From CAXQRU01 sp964226685 (GTDB taxonomy: Bacteria > Pseudomonadota > Gammaproteobacteria > Pseudomonadales > Cellvibrionaceae), in assembly GCA_964226685.1 (NCBI GenBank), contig CAXQRU010000053.1, positions 1 to 34,460 of the forward strand: DNA of 34,460 nucleotides. The letters run 5' to 3'. Shown here in pieces: positions 1-7,284 of the stretch (its first letter is position 1; each line of letters begins with the position of its first letter). The translations under genes were made by a program, and so were the position numbers. Under the pieces are notes generated by a model. The model was not told where the DNA came from. It searched no databases and saw nothing but the letters and a program-made list of their open reading frames with translations.

Positions 1-43
1 TTAACGATCGTGACTGGAGTTCAGACGTGTGCTCTTCCGATCT
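1..43 (-). other. Illumina TruSeq adapter remnant (synthetic)
   Basis: The first 43 bases are the reverse complement of the TruSeq read-1 3' adapter: they end in GCTCTTCCGATCT and carry TAACGATC, the reverse complement of the 8-base index GATCGTTA. The same adapter and index appear in the other orientation at the far end of the window. This is library sequence, not genome, and should be trimmed. Genomic sequence begins at about base 44. Confidence 0.98.
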
Positions 44-179
44 CCTACACAAAGAAAACACGCAACACTTGAAAGCGTTAAAAAACAACCATGACCCAGT
101 CACTCAAAAGGCACTTGATGACTTACAAGCTCAATACAATGAACTAGAAGAAAAATATTTAGAATTGAAGATGAAGTAG
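44..179 (+). CDS. C-terminal fragment of an unidentified coiled-coil protein (5' end missing)
   Basis: A reading frame open from the adapter junction ends in TAG at 177-179, four bases before the ATG of the adenylate cyclase gene. The roughly 44 visible residues are rich in Leu, Glu, Lys and Gln with heptad-like spacing (for example ALDDLQAQYNELEEKYLELK), so the protein ends in a probable coiled coil. No family can be recognised from this piece. The short spacing suggests one operon with the cyclase, perhaps a partner or regulator, but that is inference. The frame also runs into the adapter, so residues before Leu at 45 are artificial. Confidence 0.6.
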
Positions 180-183
180 ACTC

Positions 184-1602
184 ATGCCGATTGAAGAACT
201 CAAAGACACAGCCAGAGATTGTCAAAGCATCAAAGAGCTTGCGCAGTTCTCGCCTCGATATCAATTTTATTTTCGAGTGCTTTTGTATTTGTCTGCCATA
301 GCCTCAATAATTGCCGTCAGCTACAAAAGCGACTCGATTGATATCGTACAGGCTATTTTCATTTTAACGATTCTAGGTTACAGCTATATCGCCTACGGGA
401 TTAGCCATCGCTTCAAAGGGCTGAGCCAATGGGGGATTTGGCTCAGTAATATGGATGGCATTTTTATCGGAATTACTTTGAGCTTTATTCACTTCGCTGT
501 ACTCCCCAGTGCACTTCTCCTTGGAATGGTTCAGTTCAACGCCATCACACAAGGAGGCTTCAGGCACTGGCTCTCCAACATCGGGGGCATTGTGATCGCT
601 TTGATCATTGGCTACCTTTTTCTAAGTTCAAATCAAGCCCACAATGTTAACGTCAGTGATGAACTCAATATCGCAACCCTCATCAGCGCCCTTGTCTATC
701 TGTGCCTGTATGGATTATGTACCTACAAACATACCGAGAATCTCGCTCAAATCACAGCATCCTATCTCAAGGAAGCCAAAGAGTATAAGCTTCATGCCTA
801 TAAATTATCCCGCTACCTGCCCGCACCAGTATGGGATAAGATGACCGGTTCAAGCGAGCATATACAAAAAACAGAAAGAAAACGACTGACGATTTTTTTC
901 TCAGATATCGTCGGCTTTAGCGAACTCACAGAAGAAATAGAATCAGAGACCTTAACAGAGCTACTCAACAGTTATTTGACAGAAATGGCTAAAGTCGCTA
1001 ACCAATTCAATGGTACCGTTGATAAGTTCATGGGCGATGCCATCATGGTGATGTTTGGAGATAACCCCAAAACCAGTAAAGGCGTCAAGAAAGATGCTAT
1101 CGATTGCGTGAATATGGCCATTGAAATGCGCAAACAAATGAACCTGCTACAAAAAAAATGGGCTGAAATGGGTATCAAACAGCCGCTTCAGGTTCGCATG
1201 GGCATCAATACTGGTTACTGCACAGTGGGCACCTTTGGAACCAACACTAACCTTGACTACACCGCTCTGGGCACCCACGTCAACCTAGCCAGCCGTTTAG
1301 AAACGGCCGGCAAGCCTGGTAACATTTTGGTTTCTTTCGAAACTTGGTCTCTCATCAAAGACGTGATCATGTGTAGGGATAAAGGACAGATTAGCGTTAA
1401 GGGTTTCTCTCACCCAATTCAGGTATACGAAGTCGTCGCTCACCGAAAAGAGCTGGGAGGCTCAAAGAGCTACTTCGAGGAAACTTCAGAAGGCTTTACC
1501 ATGTTACTGGATCTCAATAAAGTCAAAAACTACGACAAAGAACGCATCATTGAAGCATTAGATACTGCCAGCAAAAAACTCAAAGAGAAGGTAATTAAAT
1601 AG
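184..1602 (+). CDS. Membrane-anchored class III adenylate cyclase
   Basis: Makes cAMP from ATP at the inner membrane. The 472-residue protein has about five or six hydrophobic segments in residues 30-180, a linker resembling the KLSRYLPAPVW element often found before bacterial cyclase domains, and a class III catalytic domain at about 232-420. Visible active-site residues are the metal-binding aspartates D241 (FFSDIVGF) and D285 (KFMGDAIM), adenine-selecting K281 and D358 (LDYTALG), and transition-state N367 and R371 (VNLASRLE). All are present, so it should be active, and the Lys/Asp pair points to ATP rather than GTP. The membrane part resembles a MASE2-type sensor, but I cannot confirm this. 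It follows the coiled-coil gene by 4 bases and abuts queF stop to stop. Confidence 0.9.
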   Translation: MPIEELKDTARDCQSIKELAQFSPRYQFYFRVLLYLSAIASIIAVSYKSDSIDIVQAIFILTILGYSYIAYGISHRFKGLSQWGIWLSNMDGIFIGITLSFIHFAVLPSALLLGMVQFNAITQGGFRHWLSNIGGIVIALIIGYLFLSSNQAHNVNVSDELNIATLISALVYLCLYGLCTYKHTENLAQITASYLKEAKEYKLHAYKLSRYLPAPVWDKMTGSSEHIQKTERKRLTIFFSDIVGFSELTEEIESETLTELLNSYLTEMAKVANQFNGTVDKFMGDAIMVMFGDNPKTSKGVKKDAIDCVNMAIEMRKQMNLLQKKWAEMGIKQPLQVRMGINTGYCTVGTFGTNTNLDYTALGTHVNLASRLETAGKPGNILVSFETWSLIKDVIMCRDKGQISVKGFSHPIQVYEVVAHRKELGGSKSYFEETSEGFTMLLDLNKVKNYDKERIIEALDTASKKLKEKVIK

Positions 1603-2415
1603 CTATTGCCTAGCAATTCTAAGCTTGTCATTGAATCTTGTCTCGCAGCCTAGGCTACACCTCAAAGGATTAATATCAATCCCTCCCCGCCTAGTATAAC
1701 GAGCATAAACGACCAGCTCATCGGGAGCACAATGGCGAGTGATATCCATAAATATACGCTCTACGCAATTTTCATGAAAGCCTTGATGCTGCCTAAAGGA
1801 AACAATATAAGCTAATAAACTTTCAGGAACGATGGTTGGCCCTGAATACTCGATAAAAACCGTCGCCCAATCAGGCTGGTTGGTAACGGGGCAATTGGAT
1901 TTCAACAAATGACTATACACCAGCTGCGACGTATGCTTTTGTGTGACCCTCAACAAGGATGGCTCTGGCAGATAATGAGTAGGCGTGATTGGCAGATCAT
2001 CCAAGCAAAACCCTGGCAAAGTATTGCTCACCGGTAAGCTTTGTAGATCGCTCAATGTAACCCTCACCTGCGCCTCACAACATTGGCCGACATCTCGCTC
2101 AATCATACTTACCAACTCTTCATCCGAACAGACTATAGTTTGATTAAACGAGTTCAAATACAATTTTAACGATTTTGACTCAACAATATTTGGGCTATAA
2201 CAATCTATCTCCAACGTCGCCATTGCCACCTTGGGCTTACCATTAGCATCGAGCCAGGAAAGCTCATAGGCCGTCCAATAATCGCAGCCAGAAAATGGCA
2301 CATCTTCAGTTATTTGAAGCTGTGAGCGGCTCTCAAACCGAGCAATGGCAAACAATAGCGAAGGATCATATTGATCGCAATACTCTGTGCTTTGCCCCAA
2401 AGGATTATGATCCAT
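1603..2415 (-). CDS. queF: NADPH-dependent 7-cyano-7-deazaguanine reductase QueF
   Basis: Reduces preQ0 to preQ1 in queuosine synthesis; queuosine is placed at position 34 of GUN-anticodon tRNAs such as the tRNA-Asp(GTC) and tRNA-His(GTG) of this window. The 270-residue product is the long two-domain form typical of gammaproteobacteria. Recognisable parts are LGQSTEYCDQYDPSLLF at the N-terminus, the ESKSLKLYLNSFN stretch, SNCPVTNQPDW around the catalytic Cys, and GFHENCVERIFMDI. The ATG at 2413-2415 is chosen over a start 15 codons upstream because it matches the family N-terminus and has GAGGT at a good distance. It lies two bases after the ABC permease stop, so it is probably in the same operon. 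Confidence 0.95.
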   Translation of the reverse strand: MDHNPLGQSTEYCDQYDPSLLFAIARFESRSQLQITEDVPFSGCDYWTAYELSWLDANGKPKVAMATLEIDCYSPNIVESKSLKLYLNSFNQTIVCSDEELVSMIERDVGQCCEAQVRVTLSDLQSLPVSNTLPGFCLDDLPITPTHYLPEPSLLRVTQKHTSQLVYSHLLKSNCPVTNQPDWATVFIEYSGPTIVPESLLAYIVSFRQHQGFHENCVERIFMDITRHCAPDELVVYARYTRRGGIDINPLRCSLGCETRFNDKLRIARQ

Positions 2416-2417
2416 AG

Positions 2418-3194
2418 TTATGACCTCAAACGAGTACCGCGAGCCAACAACCACAAACAAATACTGGTTAGCACGACCACAAAGATAATGACACCAACAA
2501 ACGAGTAAATAATATTGATGTTATCGTCAAACCCTAATATGCCATAACGAAAAGCATTGACCATATAAAGAATTGGATTTAACTGAGAAACCCCCTGCCA
2601 AAAATCGGGAAGCAGGCTAATCGAGTAAAACACACCGCCAAGATAGGTCAAAGGGGTTAACACAAACGTCGGTACAATCGAGATATCATCAAAAGAGCGA
2701 GCAAAAACGGCATTAATAAAACCTGCCAAAGCAAACACTACCGATGTCAAAAATACAATGCCAATGGTCACAGGGACAGAGTGTACTTGTAAGTCAGTAA
2801 ACAGCAGAGACACCATCGTCACAATAAAGCCAACCATCAAACCACGAGCAACTCCGCCCAAAACAAAGCCTAATAAAATAATATAATTCGGAGTCGGTGA
2901 TACGAGTAACTCTTCAACACTACGCTGAAACTTAGCACCAAAAAAAGAGGACACCACATTGGAGTAAGAATTGGTAATAACGGACATCATAATCAAACCA
3001 GGCACAACAAACTCCATGTAGCTAAAGCCTTGCATAGACCCAATGCGAGAACCAATTAAATTACCAAAAATAATAAAATATAAACTCATGGTAATGACGG
3101 GTGGAATTAGTGTTTGCACCCAAATTCGAGTAAAGCGCTTGATCTCTTTGCGCAAAATGGTTGTAAAGGCAATCCACTGCTCATAGGCATTCAT
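2418..3194 (-). CDS. ABC-2 type transporter permease (YadH-like)
   Basis: Membrane subunit of an ABC exporter, 258 residues with about six hydrophobic segments. The ABC-2 permease pattern is visible: an N-terminal amphipathic stretch containing RKEIKRFTRIWVQTLIPPVITM, then helices including YMEFVVPGLIMMSVITNSYSN and the later LTYLGGVFYSISLLP and LNPILYMVNAFRYG, which are typical of the YadH/NodJ-type subfamily. It overlaps the ATPase gene by four bases (ATGA), implying coupled translation. The substrate is unknown; YadGH-type systems are generally assigned to export of small or lipid-like compounds without firm proof. Confidence 0.9.
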   Translation of the reverse strand: MNAYEQWIAFTTILRKEIKRFTRIWVQTLIPPVITMSLYFIIFGNLIGSRIGSMQGFSYMEFVVPGLIMMSVITNSYSNVVSSFFGAKFQRSVEELLVSPTPNYIILLGFVLGGVARGLMVGFIVTMVSLLFTDLQVHSVPVTIGIVFLTSVVFALAGFINAVFARSFDDISIVPTFVLTPLTYLGGVFYSISLLPDFWQGVSQLNPILYMVNAFRYGILGFDDNINIIYSFVGVIIFVVVLTSICLWLLARGTRLRS

Positions 3195-4123
3195 ACCGCA
3201 GCACCCTCTTGAGACTCAACCATCGAAACAAACAATTCCTCCAAACGATTGGTTTTGTTTCGCATACTAATCACCTCAATTCCCTGGCGCTCCAATACCG
3301 TGAACACACTATTGAGAGACTGCGCCTTACTGACCTCAATCTCCAGGGTATGATCATCGACTTTTGCGAGGCTATAGCCTTCTACTTCTGGCAAGCGCTT
3401 AACGGCATCTCTGGTATCAAGAATAAATATTTCTTTATCGAGACGAGCCAAGAGTTTTTTCACGCTGGTGTTTTCTACGATCCGACCTTTATCAATGATG
3501 GCGACATTACGACACAAGCTCTCTGCCTCTTCCAAATAATGAGTGGTTAGAATAATAGTAGTGCCTTGAGCATTAATTTCTTTTAAAAACGTCCACATTG
3601 AACGCCTAAGTTCAATATCAACCCCAGCCGTTGGCTCATCCAAAATCAAAAGTCTAGGTTCGTGAACTAACGCTCTAGCAATCAACAAACGCCGTTTCAT
3701 ACCGCCAGACAACTGCCTTGCCGGTGTCGAACGCTTATCCCATAAGCCCAGCTTTTTTAAATACTTCTCCGCCTGCGCTTTAGCCTTTGCGCGAGGAAGG
3801 CCGTAATAACCCCCCTGACTGATGACAATATCAAACACCTTTTCAAATTGGTTGAAATTGAATTCCTGAGGCACGACGCCCAGCTCTTGCTTCGCTTTTG
3901 GAAATTGCTGATCGATATCGAAACCGAAAACTGAGACCTGGCCGGCGCTCTTTCGAATCAGAGAACAAATGATACCAATGGTGGTCGATTTCCCTGCACC
4001 ATTGGGGCCTAGTAAAGCAAAGAAGTCACCTTGCTCGACGGTTAAATCAATCCCTTTTAAGGCTTCAAAGGAGTCACCATAGGTTTTACACAGGTTTTTG
4101 ATCTCTAATGCGAATGCGCTCAT
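3191..4123 (-). CDS. ABC transporter ATP-binding protein (YadG-like)
   Basis: ATPase partner of the adjacent permease. Starting at the ATG at 4121-4123 (MSAFALEIKNL) gives 310 residues; a start 13 codons upstream is open but adds residues foreign to the family. Walker A is GPNGAGKST at about 39-47, the signature is LSGGMKRRL, Walker B is LLILDEPTAGVD, and the switch His is in TTHYLEEAE. The C-terminal third (about 215-310) is the accessory domain common in ABC-2 exporter ATPases. Gene order ATPase-permease-queF on the minus strand with overlap or near-contact suggests one transcript. Confidence 0.92.
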   Translation of the reverse strand: MSAFALEIKNLCKTYGDSFEALKGIDLTVEQGDFFALLGPNGAGKSTTIGIICSLIRKSAGQVSVFGFDIDQQFPKAKQELGVVPQEFNFNQFEKVFDIVISQGGYYGLPRAKAKAQAEKYLKKLGLWDKRSTPARQLSGGMKRRLLIARALVHEPRLLILDEPTAGVDIELRRSMWTFLKEINAQGTTIILTTHYLEEAESLCRNVAIIDKGRIVENTSVKKLLARLDKEIFILDTRDAVKRLPEVEGYSLAKVDDHTLEIEVSKAQSLNSVFTVLERQGIEVISMRNKTNRLEELFVSMVESQEGAAV

Positions 4124-4277
4124 GAGCTGATCTCGTAAAAATGCGGGCCAATTTTGAAGCATTCACTGCCGATAGGCAAGCTCGCCCACTCAAAGCACTG
4201 AAAAGTGGTAGACAAATAACCAAAGCGACTTAAAAACCAGCGAAAAACAACTTTTTAAAACTATTTAAAAAAAACTG

Positions 4278-4306
4278 TTGACAGGTTTGGCCCACCTACT
4301 TAAAAT
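4278..4306 (+). promoter_or_regulatory. Sigma-70 promoter of tRNA-Glu/tRNA-Gly
   Basis: A perfect -35 TTGACA (4278-4283), a 17-base spacer and -10 TAAAAT (4301-4306) lie about 40 bases before tRNA-Glu. The bases after the -10 are GCGCGCC, the GC-rich discriminator typical of stringently controlled stable-RNA promoters. Confidence 0.85.
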
Positions 4307-4346
4307 GCGCGCCTCTGGTGATGACAGAGTGTTACCAGAAAATCTA

Positions 4347-4422
4347 GTCCCCTTCGTCTAGTGGCCTAGGACACTGCCCTTTCACGGCGGTAACAGGGGT
4401 TCGAACCCCCTAGGGGACGCCA
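4347..4422 (+). tRNA. tRNA-Glu(TTC)
   Basis: A 76-base cloverleaf: acceptor GTCCCCT (4347-4353) pairs with AGGGGAC (4412-4418), followed by discriminator G and an encoded CCA. The anticodon loop CTTTCAC gives anticodon TTC. The T arm contains GGTTCGAACCC. First gene of a two-tRNA unit. Confidence 0.96.
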
Positions 4423-4428
4423 TTTTCA

Positions 4429-4503
4429 GCGGGAATAGCTCAGTGGTAGAGCACAACCTTGCCAAGGTTGGGGTCGCGAGTTCGAGCCTCGTTTCCCGCT
4501 CCA
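4429..4503 (+). tRNA. tRNA-Gly(GCC)
   Basis: A 75-base cloverleaf six bases after tRNA-Glu: acceptor GCGGGAA pairs with TTCCCGC, discriminator T, encoded CCA. The anticodon loop TTGCCAA gives GCC. Co-transcribed with tRNA-Glu. Confidence 0.96.
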
Positions 4504-4527
4504 TTTTTTACACTAGACAGACACAAA

Positions 4528-4553
4528 CCTGCTGACACAAATTTCTCAGCAGG
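4528..4553 (+). terminator. Hairpin after tRNA-Gly, possible terminator without T-tract
   Basis: CCTGCTGA (4528-4535) and TCAGCAGG (4546-4553) form a perfect 8-bp stem with a 10-base loop, 25 bases after the CCA of tRNA-Gly. No run of T follows directly, so intrinsic termination is uncertain; it may instead be a processing or protective structure. Confidence 0.45.
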
Positions 4554-4664
4554 CTCGCATCAAAAACACTTTTTGCAAACCCACCCAAGAAGACCTCAAG
4601 AATCAAATAGCCAATAAGTCAAATCTCAAAGAATACCAATCCGAAGCTTTACCCCACTCGCTAC

Positions 4665-4746
4665 TGACACAAAAATACTCTAAATGGCCCTGGAAACACC
4701 GCCTTTATCAACAAACTTGTATCCATTGACACAAACGACTCTAAAT
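4665..4746 (+). repeat. Imperfect direct repeat TGACACAAA...ACTCTAAAT
   Basis: Two copies, at 4665-4685 and 4727-4746, share TGACACAAA at the left and ACTCTAAAT at the right with 2-3 differing bases between; their starts are 62 bases apart. A partial third copy of the left half (TGACACAAA) is at 4533. Function unknown; they may be relics of a small duplication. Confidence 0.5.
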
Positions 4747-5023
4747 ATAGGGAAGCGCCCAAATCTTAAGCCGCACTTAAATTATCTGAACCAATCAAAG
4801 AGATAAACTTGAATAAAACTCATGTTATTACTTTCAGGAAACCCAATACTACCAAGCAGCCTTTACAGAATAACCCAGATAAAAATAACAGCTCAAATCA
4901 GAAGCACGAGCACTCAAACCATAATTAGCAAAACAAATAAGTGAGTGAGCAGGAGTAAATATGGATAGTGTATAAAGGAGCTACGCAAAATTAGCGCGCC
5001 GCATTCAACTTTGAAAAAATTAT

Positions 5024-5043
5024 AAAAATTGCCATAAAATGGC
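5024..5043 (-). terminator. Possible terminator overlapping the 3' end of tRNA-Asp
   Basis: On the minus strand GCCAT (5043-5039) and ATGGC (5035-5031) form a 5-bp stem with a 3-base loop followed by AATTTTTAT. The stem uses the discriminator and CCA of tRNA-Asp, so the transcript could either fold as tRNA or terminate. The stem is short, hence the modest confidence. Confidence 0.4.
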
Positions 5044-5116
5044 GGACCGGACGGGACTCGAACCCGCGACCCCCGGCGTGACAGGCCGGTATTCTAACCA
5101 ACTGAACTACCGGTCC
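5040..5116 (-). tRNA. tRNA-Asp(GTC)
   Basis: A 77-base cloverleaf on the minus strand: acceptor GGACCGG (from 5116) pairs with CCGGTCC, discriminator G, encoded CCA (5042-5040). The anticodon loop CTGTCAC gives GTC. Second gene after tRNA-Val. It is a queuosine acceptor, served by the queF pathway encoded nearby. Confidence 0.96.
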
Positions 5117-5140
5117 GAACGGTAGAAAACATCCTTATAA

Positions 5141-5216
5141 TGGTGGGTGGTACAGGGGTCGAACCTGTGACCTACGCCTTGTAAGGGCGTCGCTCTCCCA
5201 ACTGAGCTAACCACCC
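5141..5216 (-). tRNA. tRNA-Val(TAC)
   Basis: A 76-base cloverleaf on the minus strand: acceptor GGGTGGT (from 5216) pairs with ACCACCC, discriminator A, encoded CCA. The anticodon loop CTTACAA gives TAC. First gene of the Val-Asp unit, 24 bases before tRNA-Asp. Confidence 0.96.
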
Positions 5217-5234
5217 TCCGTGTTGTGAGGCGGC

Positions 5235-5262
5235 ATTCTACATCAATTTAAACCTCTGTCAA
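5235..5262 (-). promoter_or_regulatory. Sigma-70 promoter of tRNA-Val/tRNA-Asp
   Basis: Minus-strand -35 TTGACA (5262-5257), 16-base spacer, -10 TAGAAT (5240-5235), then GCCGCC as a GC-rich discriminator. It lies about 20 bases upstream of the tRNA-Val 5' end. Confidence 0.8.
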
Positions 5263-5343
5263 TTGTTTTTATAACAAACCTTTGCAGTTTTTTTCATTAA
5301 CCGCTTTAATAGTCCTACAAAGCCGAATCTTTAAGCGATTACC

Positions 5344-6711
5344 ATGACCACTAGCCCCTATTTGATTACCACTGTATTTTTAGGCATCACAACTCTTTGT
5401 TTGAGCTACCTCTGCTATCGATTATTCAAGCATCATCTTGAAGTAAAACACTCACACAGCCAACTTCAGATGCAATTAACTGAACGCAGCCAAAAACTCA
5501 AAGGCAGCAACGATCAGCTCTACGAGGAAATTGCCAAACACGAAATCACGGAGGAATTGCTGCGAGAGACTCAAGATTACATTAACTGTATATTAAACTC
5601 GATGCCATCCGTTTTAATTGGAGTGACTCGTACTGGCATTATCACCCATTGGAATGAAGCCGCTCATCAATACACCAATATCGCAGCCACTAAGGCTTTA
5701 GGAGGCGAGCTGGGCCACATAGCCCCCATGCTTGGCATCGATCTTAATGTGATAGAGTCAGTCGTCGATACCAACAAGCCTCAAAAACGCGAAAACATCA
5801 AAGAGGGACATGGAAGCCAGGCCACCTATCACGACCTGACAGTCTACCCTCTGCTTTCTAGCGAAATTAATGGCGCTGTTATCCGAATCGATGACATCAC
5901 ACTGCGCGTCCGCTTAGAAACCATGATGATACAAAATGAAAAAATGCGCTCATTGGGTGAGCTGGCTGCTGGCGTTGCACACGAGATCAACAATCCTTTG
6001 AGCATTATTTTACAAGGGGCTCAAAATTTGCAGCGCAGGATAGACCCTCACCTTGCAAAAAACCAAACCATTGCTGAGTCGCTCAATATTCCCCTGGAGC
6101 ATGTCATACGCTACCTAGAGGCTCGTAAAATCGATACATTTTTGTCAGACATCAAGTCCGCTGGAGAGAGAGCCGCTAGCATCGTGAGCAATATGCTCGG
6201 CTTTTCAAGAGCACAGCAAAGCGATTATTCTGAAGTGAACATCAATGAATTGTTAGATCAAAGCATTTCTCTGAGCGTGCAGTCATTTTCTTTAAAAAAG
6301 GCGAGAGTGAAAATCGACAAGCAACTTTCAAGCACACCCATTTACGTTCCCTGTTCAGCGCCAGAAATTCAGCAGGTCATTTTGAATTTAATCAATAATG
6401 CCCATCAAGCCGCATCCTCTTCAGAGCAAAAGGAACTCGCCATTACCGTTCGAAGTTTCATTGAAGACAATCATGCCATTATTGAAGTGGAAGATAACGG
6501 CCCAGGCATGAACTCCTGGGTCAAGAAGCACATTTTTGACCCCTTTTTCACAACAAAAGAAGTTGGTAAAGGCACTGGCTTAGGCTTATCTGTGTCCTAT
6601 TTTATTATCACAGAACACCACCAAGGCACCATGGAAGTTCACTCCAACAAAGGTGAAGGCAGCCTGTTTCGAATCGCACTGCCGCTGGAGGCACAAAGCT
6701 TCGAGCTTTAA
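5344..6711 (+). CDS. PAS-domain sensor histidine kinase
   Basis: A 455-residue membrane-anchored sensor kinase. One N-terminal membrane segment (about 6-27), a coiled coil (35-75), a PAS domain (about 78-190, with VTRTGIITHWNEAA), a HisKA domain with phospho-acceptor His213 in AAGVAHEINNPL, and a HATPase domain with N box (LINNAHQA, about 349-356), G1 (VEDNGPGM), F box (FDPFFTTK) and G2 (GKGTGLGL). A stretch of about 50 residues separates the H box from the second HisKA helix, as in one known kinase subgroup. No response regulator is adjacent, so it is an orphan here and its signal and partner are unknown. Its stop overlaps the convergent flavin reductase gene by four bases. Confidence 0.93.
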   Translation: MTTSPYLITTVFLGITTLCLSYLCYRLFKHHLEVKHSHSQLQMQLTERSQKLKGSNDQLYEEIAKHEITEELLRETQDYINCILNSMPSVLIGVTRTGIITHWNEAAHQYTNIAATKALGGELGHIAPMLGIDLNVIESVVDTNKPQKRENIKEGHGSQATYHDLTVYPLLSSEINGAVIRIDDITLRVRLETMMIQNEKMRSLGELAAGVAHEINNPLSIILQGAQNLQRRIDPHLAKNQTIAESLNIPLEHVIRYLEARKIDTFLSDIKSAGERAASIVSNMLGFSRAQQSDYSEVNINELLDQSISLSVQSFSLKKARVKIDKQLSSTPIYVPCSAPEIQQVILNLINNAHQAASSSEQKELAITVRSFIEDNHAIIEVEDNGPGMNSWVKKHIFDPFFTTKEVGKGTGLGLSVSYFIITEHHQGTMEVHSNKGEGSLFRIALPLEAQSFEL

Positions 6712-7190
6712 ACAGCCAATGCGCGATAGGCGCCATCATGATAAATCAGCGGCTCACAGGGTCGACTCGAAACCAATACCCCAAGCACTCGCCCCACCAC
6801 AATAGCATGCGTGCCAAAGGTGGTTGAAGCCGGATCAACTTCGCAAAAAAAAGTCGACTCAGCTGACTGAAGATAAGGGGCACCATGAGCCTCAACCCAA
6901 TCCCCTACACGAAAACGCTGATCGCCAAGAGACTTTTGCGCGCAAAGCATAGAGATTTCTTGTTGATCAAATGCCAGAACGTTGACAGAAAAGACTTGCC
7001 CAGCATTTAAATAGGGTGCCAGTGACGCCTCGTGGTTCACACACACAATGAGCGAAGCCGGGTCATCAGATAGAGAGGTTACCGAGGAAGCCGTCATTGC
7101 AAACCGCTCATCATCGGATTTAAGAGCAACAACACTCACCCCCGAAGCCAGACGCCGCATACCCAATCGCAAATTTTCTTTTGATACCAT
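6708..7190 (-). CDS. Flavin reductase-like FMN-binding protein
   Basis: A 160-residue member of the flavin reductase (HpaC/RutF-like) family, which reduces FMN or FAD with NAD(P)H, usually to supply a monooxygenase. Family marks: LRLGMRRLASGVSVV at the N-terminus, MTASSVTSLSDDPASLIVCVN, FSVNVLAFDQQEIS, and STTFGTHAIVVGRV with PLIYHDGAYRAL at the end. The ATG at 7188-7190 fits the family; a much longer open frame upstream lacks similarity and would cover the promoter of the divergent lpxR gene. No partner oxygenase is nearby, so the physiological role is open. Confidence 0.88.
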   Translation of the reverse strand: MVSKENLRLGMRRLASGVSVVALKSDDERFAMTASSVTSLSDDPASLIVCVNHEASLAPYLNAGQVFSVNVLAFDQQEISMLCAQKSLGDQRFRVGDWVEAHGAPYLQSAESTFFCEVDPASTTFGTHAIVVGRVLGVLVSSRPCEPLIYHDGAYRALAV

Positions 7191-7212
7191 GATTACTGCT
7201 CTACCCGCTGTT

Positions 7213-7240
7213 TTGTCAACTCGCACTAGTGTACTATAGC
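7213..7240 (+). promoter_or_regulatory. Possible sigma-70 promoter for lpxR
   Basis: TTGTCA (7213-7218), a 16-base spacer and TATAGC (7235-7240) lie 45 bases before the lpxR ATG in the short divergent gap. The same bases read on the other strand include TATAGT, a candidate -10 for the flavin reductase gene, so the two promoters may overlap. Confidence 0.4.
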
Positions 7241-7284
7241 TTTGCCTTATTTTGTGATTAACTGACTCTTTGGTAAGAGAGAGC

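Larger units (their letters stand above)
4504..5023. other. Gene-free AT-rich stretch between two tRNA units
   Basis: About 520 bases with no credible coding frame on either strand. It contains the hairpin after tRNA-Gly, a short imperfect direct repeat, and near its right end GGAG (4952-4955) correctly spaced before ATG-GAT-AGT-GTA-TAA (4961-4975), which is followed at once by AAGGAG (4975-4980) with no start codon behind it. It could be a decayed gene region or hold an unrecognised small RNA; the sequence does not decide. Confidence 0.6.

Noticed and set aside
44..50. CCTACAC after the adapter, resembling part of the other TruSeq adapter
   Set aside because: Only seven bases match and the following bases differ; the reading frame through it looks like genuine coding sequence.
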